DNA of 64,000 nucleotides from Myxococcales bacterium (lineage in GTDB: Bacteria > Myxococcota > UBA727 > GCA-2721815), in contig PBLQ01000003.1 in the NCBI GenBank assembly GCA_002721815.1, positions 50,773-114,772 of the forward strand, written 5' to 3'. Shown one piece after another: positions 18,794-28,482 of the stretch. The notes below the pieces were generated by a model that had not been told where the DNA came from, did not search any database, and saw only the letters and a program-made list of their open reading frames with translations. A program made the position numbers and the translations under genes. Within the stretch, counting starts at the first letter, position 1; every line of letters starts with the position of its first letter.

Positions 18794-19750
18794 ATGGCAA
18801 AGATGACGCATGCGAAACCAGGAATCGTTGAGGCCATGGGCCTTCGCCCCTGGCGGAAGCGATGGGAACAAACCCTGATTGCGCTGCGCGGCGCCGAAGA
18901 TGTCCCACCCACAAAGTGGGACAGCTCCGCATTAAAGCAGCTATATCCGCGAATGAGCCCCAAACTTTGGTTGGGCAAGCCCCATTTACCGCGAAAAATC
19001 ATCATCACGAATTTGTTTAATCGGACCCAGACCCCCATTCACGATGGGTGGTCTACCCGAAAGACCCAGCTGGATGACTTTAGGGGCAGGGACCTCACCT
19101 ATGACAGCCATAACGGCACTGATTTTGCGATTCCCATTGGAACGGTGGTGGTGGCTCCAGCTGCTGGCGTGGTGGTGCGTGTGAACAGTGAGTTCAATCG
19201 TGGGGGGCTTAAAATTTTTATGGACCACGGAGCGGGATTAATGACCAATTGCGCTCATTTGGCGCGTGCACTTGTTCACGAAGGACAAGAAGTGCAGCGC
19301 GGGGAGCCTATAGCCATCTCAGGCTACAGCGGCGTTGACGCTTTGGTGACGTTTCCCTTTGGTGTCCCCCATGTGCACTTCAACACTTGGCTCAACGGTG
19401 AGCCGGTTGATCCTTTCGCGCGAGTCGGCGAGGTGTCACTGTGGCGGGGAGGGCGCCCCACACCGGGCGCACAGGATGAAAGATTACAGATTCAACCATC
19501 AGCATACGACGAAGCAAAAGTAGATGCCATCATCGCCTCTTGCAAAACGCCCTCCGTGCGCGCTGATTTGGCTGGAATCACCCATTTGGCCCAGCGGGCG
19601 GCCCAGACATTGATTGCAAAAAACTATTACCCCACGAGGTTCGATTTGCATCAGAGTCCTTATGCTGAACATTTTGAGCGCAAAGAAGTGTTCCAAGTCC
19701 CATTTCAGAAAAGTGATTTTGATGAGGTGGTCTTTCTCGACGAAATTTAG
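18794..19750 (+). CDS. M23-type (LytM-fold) peptidase-like protein without signal peptide
   Basis: 318 residues. The lysostaphin-like fold is shown by H106-x-x-x-D110 (HNGTD), H155 in CAHL and H193-x-H195 in HVHF, which are the zinc and catalytic ligands of M23 enzymes. The family usually cuts peptidoglycan cross-links and is exported, but no signal peptide or helix precedes the domain here; a 100-residue polar region does. It begins 9 bases after the POT gene, so co-transcription is likely. The target may be cytoplasmic, or export may be non-classical. The fold assignment is solid and the role is open. Confidence 0.75.
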   Translation: MAKMTHAKPGIVEAMGLRPWRKRWEQTLIALRGAEDVPPTKWDSSALKQLYPRMSPKLWLGKPHLPRKIIITNLFNRTQTPIHDGWSTRKTQLDDFRGRDLTYDSHNGTDFAIPIGTVVVAPAAGVVVRVNSEFNRGGLKIFMDHGAGLMTNCAHLARALVHEGQEVQRGEPIAISGYSGVDALVTFPFGVPHVHFNTWLNGEPVDPFARVGEVSLWRGGRPTPGAQDERLQIQPSAYDEAKVDAIIASCKTPSVRADLAGITHLAQRAAQTLIAKNYYPTRFDLHQSPYAEHFERKEVFQVPFQKSDFDEVVFLDEI

Positions 19751-19849
19751 GGCCTCCACTGGCAGATCCATCTAGATGCCCCCTTGCACCTATTATTGAG
19801 GCGTGACAGAAGGGCAGTTGTTCAATTTTTTGTAAACAGAGGGTTAGAA

Positions 19850-21115
19850 ATGCGTATCTTAAGTTTGTTGATGATGTTGTGTTGGTTGGGTTGCCCTGAG
19901 CCCCAGGACGTAGAGCCCGAAGTCACCGAAGAGTCTGAAGAAGAAACCCAGGCCGAACCCCAAGGGGGAGAAGGGGAAGCGTGTTTTGACAATGGCAATT
20001 GCTTGCCCGGTTTATTGTGCAACGCCTTTAACATTTGTGTGGTGCCGCCGCCCTATGATGCCGGCCCTGGCAGCAGTGATGGTACGGGTGACGGCACGGG
20101 CGAAGGCACGGGCGATGGGACGGGTGATGGCAACAGCGATGGTTGGGCGGATTTTCTAGGTGGCGGTGATGCTGACGCGGGCCCAACCGAAACGGTGGGC
20201 TGGGGAGAAATGTGTGGCAGCTTGCTGACGCCAGGACCCGCATGCGAAGAAGGTTTGATGTGTGGTTTCCTGTCTGGGGTGTGTGAAGAACTTTGTGATA
20301 CGCCCGGGCCATGCACCAACTGTTGCCCCGTATCGGGAACCGGTTATTGTGAGGCGGGTTTGTTGGTGAATTTTTGCCAATGGGAAAATGGCACCCCTCC
20401 AGTGGCGAGTACCGATGCCGGCGTGGCCATGGATGCCGGAATGTCTTTCCTCGACAGTGGCACAGAACCTGCGATCCAAGACAGCGGTTGGTCCGCCGAG
20501 AGTGGCACACCCATGAACGACGCGGGAATGCCTGAGGTTTCGGCCCCCAATGATGCAGGTCACGACGGAAACGCTTCTTCTGTGGATGCTGGAGTGTCAA
20601 ATAGTTCGGCCCCTGCTGACGCTGGAAACCATGCGTTTGGGGGTGGGAATGATGCCGGTGTCACGGTTGTTGCCGCCATTTGTGAGGAAGCGTTGGCCTA
20701 TCCCTATTTTGACGTGAGTACTTATACAGAGTGCGATCGTGACATTGCTACCGCGGAAGCTTGTACCACCCTCGGGGGGCTTCCGGGTTTTCGGCGTTGC
20801 ACTTACGCGGAAGTGGCCGAAGATGTGACTCTTGAAATCTGGACCCCCTGCGAAGAAGCGTGTGCGGGAGCGTTAAACCAAACCGCTCGTCCTTGTCTTT
20901 ATGACAATGTGGTGGGGCACGAATACTGCGACGATCACTATGACTACGAGACGGGCACTTACGTGTGGGGCACTTGCATCCCTGAAGAGTGTGTGGCCTG
21001 TGAGCCGGGAGAGACAAAACTGTGCGGTGAAGACACCCCTTACCCCAACACCTTGCAGGAGTGCGTGCTGCAGCAAGGGGTGCCTCGTTGGTTCGATGGC
21101 GATTGCTACACCTAA
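19850..21115 (+). CDS. DAG-linker Cys-rich lipoprotein
   Basis: About 421 residues. The signal ends at the lipobox-like CWLGC. Next come an acidic stretch, a Cys knot (CFDNGNCLPGLLCNAFNIC), a Gly/Thr/Asp repeat (DGTGDGTGEGTGDGTGDG), a second Cys module, a linker of about 90 residues holding at least eight DAG units, and a C-terminal Cys-rich domain (CEPGETKLCGED). No catalytic motif was seen. Surface exposure and disulfide bonding are inferred. ATG 19850 starts the signal directly and is preferred to the in-frame codon at 19784. Confidence 0.7.
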   Translation: MRILSLLMMLCWLGCPEPQDVEPEVTEESEEETQAEPQGGEGEACFDNGNCLPGLLCNAFNICVVPPPYDAGPGSSDGTGDGTGEGTGDGTGDGNSDGWADFLGGGDADAGPTETVGWGEMCGSLLTPGPACEEGLMCGFLSGVCEELCDTPGPCTNCCPVSGTGYCEAGLLVNFCQWENGTPPVASTDAGVAMDAGMSFLDSGTEPAIQDSGWSAESGTPMNDAGMPEVSAPNDAGHDGNASSVDAGVSNSSAPADAGNHAFGGGNDAGVTVVAAICEEALAYPYFDVSTYTECDRDIATAEACTTLGGLPGFRRCTYAEVAEDVTLEIWTPCEEACAGALNQTARPCLYDNVVGHEYCDDHYDYETGTYVWGTCIPEECVACEPGETKLCGEDTPYPNTLQECVLQQGVPRWFDGDCYT

Positions 21116-21189
21116 CCCAGGGGTTTAGGCTCGTCAGAGCGACAAGCCACCAGGTGCTGCAGTTTTACTTATAGAAGTCTCGCATGGAC

Positions 21190-21597
21190 TTATCGACGTT
21201 GATTGGCTCGGTGAAGTCGCTCAGCCAACGTACACGCCAACGAACGGTAAAACCGGCCGGAAAATCCGGGGTCGTTGTCGACCATCGCTTTAATGTTGTG
21301 ATGACTCACGCAGAGAAGTTCTACTTTGCCATCGGCGATAATGCTGGCACTGGCCATGGCGTGGGTCAAAAAAGACATTTCACCGAATATGGCGCCCTCA
21401 CTGAGCCGCGCTACTTCGGTGGCCGCGTCACCTGAACCCACCATCACGCGCACTTCACCCTCAAGAATAGCGAAAATATCGGAGTTGCGGGTGTTTTCAG
21501 CCACGATGGTTTGCCCATCACTAAAACTCTTTTGTTCGGCACTTTCGAGCATGGCCACACGTTCAGGGGTTTGTAGTCCATCAAAAATATCTTCCAT
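21190..21597 (-). CDS. cyclic nucleotide-binding domain protein (Crp/PKA-R fold)
   Basis: About 135 residues consisting almost entirely of one cNMP-binding beta-roll: DGQTIVAENTRNSDIFAILEGEVRV, then a phosphate-binding cassette GAIFGEMSFLT in place of the usual FGExALL. No helix-turn-helix follows, so it is a stand-alone sensor, not a CRP-type regulator. The usual Arg of the cassette is not obvious, which leaves cAMP/cGMP binding uncertain. CGGAGAG precedes the ATG at 21597. Confidence 0.75.
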   Translation of the reverse strand: MEDIFDGLQTPERVAMLESAEQKSFSDGQTIVAENTRNSDIFAILEGEVRVMVGSGDAATEVARLSEGAIFGEMSFLTHAMASASIIADGKVELLCVSHHNIKAMVDNDPGFSGRFYRSLACTLAERLHRANQRR

Positions 21598-21869
21598 GAT
21601 CGTCTCTCCGGTTGGCGCCATCAGGCCCATTTTCAGCCGCTCTAAAGTATAAATGACCCAACAGGCGTTGACCAGCTTCAGTGGCCATACGCTGTATTTT
21701 AGGCGCTGAGCCGGTTGAATGTGGGCTTATCAAGGAATGCGCGTTATCCAATCCATGAGGAATGAGGCTTTCGGTTGCGCGCAGCAGCAATTTTTGCCAA
21801 CTTTATCTCAGGGCCCAAAGTACTCTTTTCGTGAAGGTTTGATGCGCACAGAGGCCCGAAAGCGAGACC

Positions 21870-22670
21870 ATGGCAGCTGTTCAATCCCCGGTACTTGAAC
21901 TCGATGGAATCACCAAGACGTTTAAAGATCGTCGCAATGGTGAGGTGACAGCGCTCAGGAATGTTTCTTTGGCGCTGTTTGCGGGAAAATGTGTGGGCTT
22001 GGTGGGCGCATCAGGCAGCGGCAAATCAACATTGGCGCGGGTCATGATGCAATTGCTGACCCCTGATGAAGGGACCATTCGCTTCAATGGCGAACCATTG
22101 CCGAAGAAACTCTCATCAGTGCAAGAGCTCGACTACCGAAAGCACGTGCAAATGATTTTCCAAGATCCTTTTGCTTCTCTGAACCAAGTACATACCGTGG
22201 CGTACCACCTGAGGAGAGCATTGTTGCGCCATGATTTGGTCAAGAAAAACGAACTCCAACCAGCACTCAAAGCGCTGTTGGAGCGGGTTGGCTTGGCGCC
22301 TGCCGAAGCCTACTTGTCCAAAAAACCGTTTGCGTTGTCGGGGGGACAACGACAAAGGGTGGCCATTGCCAGAGCCCTTGCTGTGGCGCCTCGGGTGGTG
22401 GTGGCCGATGAGCCCACTTCCATGCTCGATGTATCGATTCGTGCGGGTGTCCTTCGTTTGTTGAACGAGCTGAAAGAGGCACAACAGTTGAGCATGTTGT
22501 TGATCACGCACGACTTGGCGAGTGCACGGTACCTCTGCGATACCATTTGCGTGATTAACGAAGGTCGCATTGTAGAAAGGGGCGAAACAGATAAAATCTT
22601 GAATGCACCTGAACATCCCTATACCCAAAAGCTGTTAAGCGCGTTGCCTCAGCTACCCACTCATGAATAA
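21870..22670 (+). CDS. Opp/Dpp-type ABC transporter ATPase (OppF/DppF-like) of the beta-glucan locus
   Basis: 266 residues with Walker A GASGSGKST (46-54), Q-loop MIFQDPFASL, signature LSGGQRQRVAIARAL, Walker B VVVADEPTSMLD and the C-terminal HPYTQKLLSALP motif of oligopeptide-type ATPases. Such importers use two different ATPases; the partner (28483-29277) and both permeases sit in the convergent operon 6 kb away. It is followed after 12 bases by the GH1 gene, which argues that the cargo is a beta-glucoside or oligosaccharide. Opp-family importers carry sugars in Thermotoga and others, so this is consistent with known biology. Confidence 0.85.
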   Translation: MAAVQSPVLELDGITKTFKDRRNGEVTALRNVSLALFAGKCVGLVGASGSGKSTLARVMMQLLTPDEGTIRFNGEPLPKKLSSVQELDYRKHVQMIFQDPFASLNQVHTVAYHLRRALLRHDLVKKNELQPALKALLERVGLAPAEAYLSKKPFALSGGQRQRVAIARALAVAPRVVVADEPTSMLDVSIRAGVLRLLNELKEAQQLSMLLITHDLASARYLCDTICVINEGRIVERGETDKILNAPEHPYTQKLLSALPQLPTHE

Positions 22671-22682
22671 AAGGACAGCGTA

Positions 22683-24044
22683 ATGAAACATGAATTTCCG
22701 GCAGATTTTCTTTGGGGCCATGCCACCTCTTCTTATCAAATCGAGGGTGCCCATGACCTAGATGGTCGTCAACCCTCGATTTGGGACCGATTTTGTGAGA
22801 CGGATGGTAAAATAGAGGACAAGAGCGATGGCCGAATCGCCTGTGACCACTACCACCGTTGGGCGTCAGATCTTGACGTCATCAAAAATCTGAATGCGCA
22901 AGCTTACCGATTCTCAGTGGCATGGCCTCGTGTTGTGCCCACTGGGACAGGTCCATTGAACGCCGAAGGATTGGCTTTTTATGACCGCTTGGTCGATGGT
23001 TTGCTCGAACGCGGCATTGAGCCCTGTGTGACCCTGTATCACTGGGACCTTCCCCAAATACTCCAAGAGCGTGGCGGTTGGCCGGAGCGATTCATCGTCG
23101 ATGCGTTTAATGACTACACCGAACACGTGGTCAAAGGGTTAGGGGACCGTGTGAACATGTGGATCACACACAACGAACCCTGGTGTGCCAGTGTCTTGGG
23201 ATACGAAAACGGAGAACATGCGCCTGGCGTACAGGATGTGTACCAGGCCATGAAAGCAGCGCATCACTTGTTGTTGTCTCATGGTACCGCCACCGAAATT
23301 ATTCGCGGCCACGTCCCAGATGCCAAAGTGGGCATTACACTGAATCTGTGTCCCGCTTACAGTGCATCACCCAGTACTGCCGACGAAAAAGCCACTCGAT
23401 TTTTTGATGGCACCTTTAATCGGTGGTTCATGGATCCCCTTTATAAAGGCAGTTACCCTCAAGATGTTATCGAGGAGCGTCATCGTTTGGGACAAATCAG
23501 TGAACCCACTTTAGATTATGTTCTAGACGGTGACCTCAAAACCATCGCCACCCCAACCGATTTTTTGGGCATTAATTACTACAGCCGCGCGATTATTCGA
23601 GATCATTCCATTCCTGAATCTGAAAACGAAAAACGGACACTTCATGACCCGCCAAAGGCCGAACTCACGGATATGGGTTGGGAGGTGTACCCCGAAGGCC
23701 TGTACGATTTAATGATGCGGGTTCATCAAGACTACGCACCCGCTTCTGTTTATATTACAGAAAATGGGGCAGCCTTTCCCGATCAGATCGAACCTGATGG
23801 CACCATTCGCGACGCGCACCGGCAGCAATATTTCGAATCCCATTTGGCGCAGCTGCACCGGGCCATCGCCTCTGGAGTACCTCTTGATGGTTATTTTGCC
23901 TGGTCCTTGATGGATAATTTTGAATGGGCTTTTGGCTATACAAAACGGTTTGGTGTGGTTCGGGTAGATTACGACACCCAAAAACGTACCATCAAGAACA
24001 GCGGAAAATGGCTGCGCGACGTGTATTCCAATAACGGATTTTAA
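22683..24044 (+). CDS. GH1 beta-glucosidase
   Basis: 453 residues, full length for GH1. The N-terminal signature FLWGHATSSYQIEGA is present, the acid/base Glu is E165 in THNEPW, and the nucleophile Glu is E360 in YITENGA. The aglycone-site SLMDNFEWAFGYTKRFG segment is also intact. There is no signal peptide, so it acts in the cytoplasm on imported gluco-oligosaccharides, releasing glucose from the non-reducing end. AAGGA lies upstream of ATG 22683. Its place between the ATPase and the exported glycosidase gene makes a beta-1,3-glucan or cellodextrin role likely. Confidence 0.95.
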   Translation: MKHEFPADFLWGHATSSYQIEGAHDLDGRQPSIWDRFCETDGKIEDKSDGRIACDHYHRWASDLDVIKNLNAQAYRFSVAWPRVVPTGTGPLNAEGLAFYDRLVDGLLERGIEPCVTLYHWDLPQILQERGGWPERFIVDAFNDYTEHVVKGLGDRVNMWITHNEPWCASVLGYENGEHAPGVQDVYQAMKAAHHLLLSHGTATEIIRGHVPDAKVGITLNLCPAYSASPSTADEKATRFFDGTFNRWFMDPLYKGSYPQDVIEERHRLGQISEPTLDYVLDGDLKTIATPTDFLGINYYSRAIIRDHSIPESENEKRTLHDPPKAELTDMGWEVYPEGLYDLMMRVHQDYAPASVYITENGAAFPDQIEPDGTIRDAHRQQYFESHLAQLHRAIASGVPLDGYFAWSLMDNFEWAFGYTKRFGVVRVDYDTQKRTIKNSGKWLRDVYSNNGF

Positions 24045-24073
24045 CTGAAACCAACTGACAAGGTTTTCAGGGA

Positions 24074-27000
24074 ATGGTAGCTTGGATTATGCGTTCTTTT
24101 GTGCGTTCTTATATGCATTTCGTTTTCATGTTTGGTTTGTTTGCGGGGCCAATGGACGCTTCAGCACAAGCGGGTCCACGTATTGCGGTTCACCAAGACG
24201 AGCAAGGCTTTTACGTGAGCATCGATGAAGAGCCCACCCTCATTCGTGGCATGAACTGGGGATATGTCCCCATCGGTCAGAATTATTCATACGATTTTTG
24301 GGCCAAGCCGAAACCTTTTATCCAAAAAGTGCTCGATAAGGAGATGGCGCTGTTGCGTGCCATGGGGGTGAACGCCATCCGGCAATATGTGGGCATCCCC
24401 CCTGAATGGGTAACTTATATTTACGAAAAGTTTGGCATTTATACCATGGTGAACCACACGGTGGGTCGCTACGGCTTTTTGATCGATGGTGCATGGGTAC
24501 CACGGATAAACTACGCGGACGAGAAAACAAGAGCCACCATCAAGGCGGACGTTCTCAAGTATGCCGAAATGTATAAGGACGTGCCCGGGGTGATGATGTG
24601 GCTTTTGGGGAATGAAAACAATTACGGATTGGAATGGCAATCTTTCGAGATCGAAAATTTACCCAAAGACGAGCAGCATCGGGCCAGGGCGGTTCATCTC
24701 TACAGCATGATGGGTGAAATCTTAAGCGCGATTAAATCCATTGATGGTGATACTTTGCTGGCTATTGCCAATGGCGATCTACAGTACCTTGACCTCGTCA
24801 AAAAACATTGTGTTCACATGGACGTCTTTGGCTCCAATGTGTACCGGGGGATTTCGTCCCGAGACCTCTTCGACAGGGTTCGCGATGAGCTGGGTGTGCC
24901 GTTCGTTTATACTGAGTTCGGCGCGGACGCATATGACGCGAAAGCCATGCGTGAAGATGGGGCAACCCAGGCAAAATATCTGTTGGGACAGTGGCAAGAA
25001 ATTTATGAACACACTTACCCCCACGGCAAAAGTGGTGTGGCGGTTGGTGGATTTATTTTTCAGTGGTCCGATGGATGGTGGAAATACAAACAAGAAGAGA
25101 ACCTATCGGTCCACGATACCACGGCATCCTGGTCTAATGGCGGGTATCCCGAAGATTGGATGCCAGATGGCAACAACATGAACGAGGAGTGGTTTGGCAT
25201 CAACGGGAAAACCGCCAATAATGACGATGGTACTTTTGACGTTCAACCACGCGAAGCCTATTTTGCACTCCAAAAAGCCTTTGCGCTCAATCCGTACGAT
25301 ATGGATGCGACCCCAGATAAAATCGAGACACATTTCGCGGCCATCAATCCCACTCTGTTGACACCTCTGAGTATGGCGTACCGTGCTGACGCTAAAGCTA
25401 AGGAGCTTTCCAAGGCTTATCTCTCCGATGTGCGTTTTCTCATGTCGGTCCATGGCTCGAACCGAACCGATGCGCCTTCTGATACCTCCAATATTACCAG
25501 CTTAGACCACATGCAATCGCTCTACAGCACCTTCACCGTGCAGCCGTCGAAAAAACTTCGTGCCAATGCCACCTTGAATGTGATCGGCAATGTGGCTCAG
25601 AACCGTATTGACGAACTGTTCTATGAAAACCGGGCGCAGGCCCTTGAATTGCAGTTGGCTGACGGCACCACCAGAAGTATTCAAGGTGGAGAGCAAATCA
25701 AACTTTATAATGCTGAGTTCGAATGGGAAACGCCCTGGGGACAAACCACCGGTTATTTTCGAACGGGACATTTTCATTGGGGTTACGAGGGTGACCTTTT
25801 TGGTTTTTACCCTGAAGCATTTTATGGGCCCAATATCGATATTTACAACGTGGATGTTCCCATCGGTATTGAAATTGAGGGCAAGCAAGCACTTGAAGGC
25901 TTGTCCATTGCAGCAGGGCCTCAAGTTTTCTGGGGCGCCAATCCGATGGTTATGGCCAAATATTTTCGAAGCCTGGGGGCTGTCGACGTTGCCGTGCTGC
26001 ATCGTGAAGACGTGGCGCAGATGGCATCCGGGGCGCAGACCCGTGCCGTTGCCGAGCCGCGTACCCGACGAACGGCGCTCAATGTCTACTCGCACATGGG
26101 CCCGTTGAACATTGAATGGGGCGGCCTTTGGTCGGGCTCGGACAAACTCGGTTGGGACTATATTTCGGCGCGACCCACCGGTGGGCGGGGGTATTTGGAT
26201 TCCGGCTACCTCATCTTGGAAGACAAAATTTATTGGCTGGACACTTTGGGGACGAAGCTGCGATTGGAATATAAGGAAGGCCCCGTCAGCATGCATGCAC
26301 AGGGCGGCTACAAAGGGCTCGTGGCTGATGCCGGTATTGATCAAAGAATTAACATCACGGGATGGCAACTCAAAGAACCCGCTTCAGGAAACAACTATCA
26401 TGCTCTGGCGGGCGCTGCATGGCGATTTGGTTTTTTTGAGTTGGCGCCGCAAGTCTTGTATCAAAAACCCCTAGAGGCACCGCTGCCCACAATCGAGGGC
26501 TTGTACAGTGCGGCCACCAATGTTTTTTATCCTGACATTACGCCGAGGGACCGGCTGAACAGCCCCTTTTTAGTCCTAGATAACCGAGAAATGTTAGCTG
26601 CAGAACTTTTATTTTCTTTTGACCCTACGCCAGGGAGTTGGATGTGGATGTGGGACAATCCCCTCAAAGAAGACGCCCATTTGGCCTATCACGTCAGGGC
26701 CATATACCGTCATCAGCCCACGACACGTGATGCCACCATCGGGTTTGCGGCCGATGGAAGTCTGAACCGTTTTCATGCATCGCCCCCTGCGCAAGACGTG
26801 TGGGACCTCGGTGTCGGGGCGATCAGTAACAACGGGGCGCTGAAGACCATTAGTAATATCTACGTTGGGGAAAATCAGACCAGTGGTTTCGATGACCGTT
26901 TAATCTTCCGGTATGGTGCAGATATCGAAGCCATTTATGGGAAGTTTCGAGCCCAAGCCTGGGTGAAATTCAACGACTGGGGGCCCTTCGATTATTACCG

Positions 27001-27202
27001 TGATTACAATCTTACATTTCCTTTTCAGGGGTTCCTTTCTGGCTCGTACGAGTTGCCGGTGGAAGAATTTGGTGACACCACATCGAGAATTGGTATTTCT
27101 GCCTACGGGCGAACCTTTGATGCATATTCTCCTAAGTTTAATGCGCTTCGCTCGGTGAACGAAGAATATGAAATCCAAACTTTCTGGGAGCTGGGTTTAT
27201 GA
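24074..27202 (+). CDS. exported clan GH-A glycosidase fused to a barrel-like C-terminal half
   Basis: 1,042 residues. A signal peptide (to about residue 33) precedes a TIM-barrel region of about 40-400. It carries GMNWGYVPIG, LRAMGVNAIRQY, the acid/base candidate E181 in LLGNEN and the nucleophile candidate E281 in VYTEFG, the arrangement of clan GH-A families such as GH2, GH5 and GH72. The GMNW/NAIRQY/GIYTM order resembles GH72 beta-1,3-glucan transferases, but the family is not certain. From about 480 to the end the sequence shows long alternating strands rich in Tyr, Trp and Gly, suggesting an outer-membrane barrel or large beta domain, and it ends in FWELGL. It overlaps the next gene by four bases. 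Confidence 0.65.
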   Translation: MVAWIMRSFVRSYMHFVFMFGLFAGPMDASAQAGPRIAVHQDEQGFYVSIDEEPTLIRGMNWGYVPIGQNYSYDFWAKPKPFIQKVLDKEMALLRAMGVNAIRQYVGIPPEWVTYIYEKFGIYTMVNHTVGRYGFLIDGAWVPRINYADEKTRATIKADVLKYAEMYKDVPGVMMWLLGNENNYGLEWQSFEIENLPKDEQHRARAVHLYSMMGEILSAIKSIDGDTLLAIANGDLQYLDLVKKHCVHMDVFGSNVYRGISSRDLFDRVRDELGVPFVYTEFGADAYDAKAMREDGATQAKYLLGQWQEIYEHTYPHGKSGVAVGGFIFQWSDGWWKYKQEENLSVHDTTASWSNGGYPEDWMPDGNNMNEEWFGINGKTANNDDGTFDVQPREAYFALQKAFALNPYDMDATPDKIETHFAAINPTLLTPLSMAYRADAKAKELSKAYLSDVRFLMSVHGSNRTDAPSDTSNITSLDHMQSLYSTFTVQPSKKLRANATLNVIGNVAQNRIDELFYENRAQALELQLADGTTRSIQGGEQIKLYNAEFEWETPWGQTTGYFRTGHFHWGYEGDLFGFYPEAFYGPNIDIYNVDVPIGIEIEGKQALEGLSIAAGPQVFWGANPMVMAKYFRSLGAVDVAVLHREDVAQMASGAQTRAVAEPRTRRTALNVYSHMGPLNIEWGGLWSGSDKLGWDYISARPTGGRGYLDSGYLILEDKIYWLDTLGTKLRLEYKEGPVSMHAQGGYKGLVADAGIDQRINITGWQLKEPASGNNYHALAGAAWRFGFFELAPQVLYQKPLEAPLPTIEGLYSAATNVFYPDITPRDRLNSPFLVLDNREMLAAELLFSFDPTPGSWMWMWDNPLKEDAHLAYHVRAIYRHQPTTRDATIGFAADGSLNRFHASPPAQDVWDLGVGAISNNGALKTISNIYVGENQTSGFDDRLIFRYGADIEAIYGKFRAQAWVKFNDWGPFDYYRDYNLTFPFQGFLSGSYELPVEEFGDTTSRIGISAYGRTFDAYSPKFNALRSVNEEYEIQTFWELGL

Positions 27203-27747
27203 GAGTCATGATGGCGCTGTTTGCAATGCTGTTGTGGGGTGGTGCTTGTGAAGCACCAGGGCCCGCTGAGTACTTCTACGGGCACGACCTTTCGGAGTTG
27301 CAATTGTACACCCCTGTGGACGATTCAGAAGGCGTTCATCCCTCCGATTCGGTGTTAGATAATCCACAAAACCCGTTTTCCCAAATCCAGCCCAACAACA
27401 CCAACAAGTGGGACCTCGAAGCGTCTTCCCGAACGGTGGCTTTTTTTGGGTGGGCCTCTTTGCTCGTATTTGAACCCACCGGGGAGCACCAATTCTATGC
27501 CGCCCTCAATCTTAAATCCATTTATCAAAAGGAAGAATGTGAACCAGATGATTTGGACCGAATCAAACAGATGGCCATCCGTGGATTTCAGGCGGTATTG
27601 ACCGATTTTCCTGGCAGTGTTTCTTATTTGGCTGACGGTGAAACATCATTTTTCCTTGCGCCTTTGGCTGCGCAAAATCTCTCGGAATTGGGTGGGGAGT
27701 TGCCTGCAGGCTACGAACTCGAACCCAACGCGGAGGAAGTGCCATGA
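27199..27747 (+). CDS. small lipoprotein of the beta-glucan operon
   Basis: 182 residues with a lipoprotein signal ending WGGAC. The mature part has no recognised domain; it contains a strand-rich core (TVAFFGWASLLVFEPTGEHQFY) and an acidic C-terminus. The start overlaps the upstream stop as ATGA, and its own end overlaps the next start the same way, so it is translated with both neighbours. The C-terminal segment (DRIKQMAIRGFQAVLTDFP) looks helical. A surface accessory role with the preceding barrel-like enzyme is only inferred. Confidence 0.6.
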   Translation: MRVMMALFAMLLWGGACEAPGPAEYFYGHDLSELQLYTPVDDSEGVHPSDSVLDNPQNPFSQIQPNNTNKWDLEASSRTVAFFGWASLLVFEPTGEHQFYAALNLKSIYQKEECEPDDLDRIKQMAIRGFQAVLTDFPGSVSYLADGETSFFLAPLAAQNLSELGGELPAGYELEPNAEEVP

Positions 27748-28478
27748 TGCGAATAGGCCTCTATCTTTCATTGGCATTACTTTGGGCCTGCAGACCAGAC
27801 CCTGGTCCACACTATTACGAAAGTCAGGAAGACTTTTCCCAAAGCAGCGTTCCTGGAGGAAACTTTTTAGCTGGAGAAGTGCCGTACCAAGTTGGCACGC
27901 CAAGACTTAATGTTGGGGTCTTTTACGAGGGAGATTCTTCAGACGTCATTGCCATTAACGAAGCCGACATCTTCTACTATATCTATGACCAAGTCATGCC
28001 GGACGAGAGTCGCATTTCGACTTTTACCCAGACCACTGACGAAGACCGTATTGAAGGAACCTATGCCGACCATTTCATGATGGGGGACCTGGGTTGGTTT
28101 GGCTGCGGGGTGCATTGGGATGATGAAAGAGATTTGTCATCGTGGTCCCATCTGGCCATCAGTTTTAAAACGTCCAGCGCCAGTGTTTCGGATATCCAAA
28201 TTGGCATGAACAACATCATTGATGAGCAAGAAACCGCCTTTTTCCTCCCGGCATCTGACTATGGGTTTGTGAACGATGGTCAATGGCACCGTGTGGTTTT
28301 GCCCATGGCGCATTTTGAAAATTTGGGGCTGAATCCAACATTGGTGCGCTCACCGCTGATCTTGAGCAGTGGAACCCTAGCGATTGCTGCTGGGGAGGAA
28401 CTTTTGGTAGATGATGCCTACTTTTTCGTAGGTGAAACGGCAGAGACGGACTTGCCCGAACCCGACGCTGGGCCTTAA
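27744..28478 (+). CDS. lipoprotein with carbohydrate-binding-like module, DAGP C-terminus
   Basis: 244 residues. The signal ends LLWAC, followed by one module of about 175 residues with the same landmarks as two modules of the GH16 enzyme encoded opposite: LNVGVFYEG, FYYIYDQ, GWFGCGVHWDDERDLSSW, YGFVNDGQWHRVVLPM and LLVDDAYF. The conserved Trp residues and beta-sandwich-like pattern suggest glycan binding. The protein ends with PEPDAGP and a stop. It could be the surface glycan-binding protein of the locus, in place of SusD. It stops 4 bases from the convergent GH16/ABC operon. Confidence 0.65.
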   Translation: MMRIGLYLSLALLWACRPDPGPHYYESQEDFSQSSVPGGNFLAGEVPYQVGTPRLNVGVFYEGDSSDVIAINEADIFYYIYDQVMPDESRISTFTQTTDEDRIEGTYADHFMMGDLGWFGCGVHWDDERDLSSWSHLAISFKTSSASVSDIQIGMNNIIDEQETAFFLPASDYGFVNDGQWHRVVLPMAHFENLGLNPTLVRSPLILSSGTLAIAAGEELLVDDAYFFVGETAETDLPEPDAGP

Positions 28479-28482
28479 ATGT

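Noticed and set aside
20074..20140. GGTGAYGG tandem repeats as a CRISPR-like or structural array
   Set aside because: They are in-frame codons for an Asp-Gly-Thr-Gly linker; no spacers.
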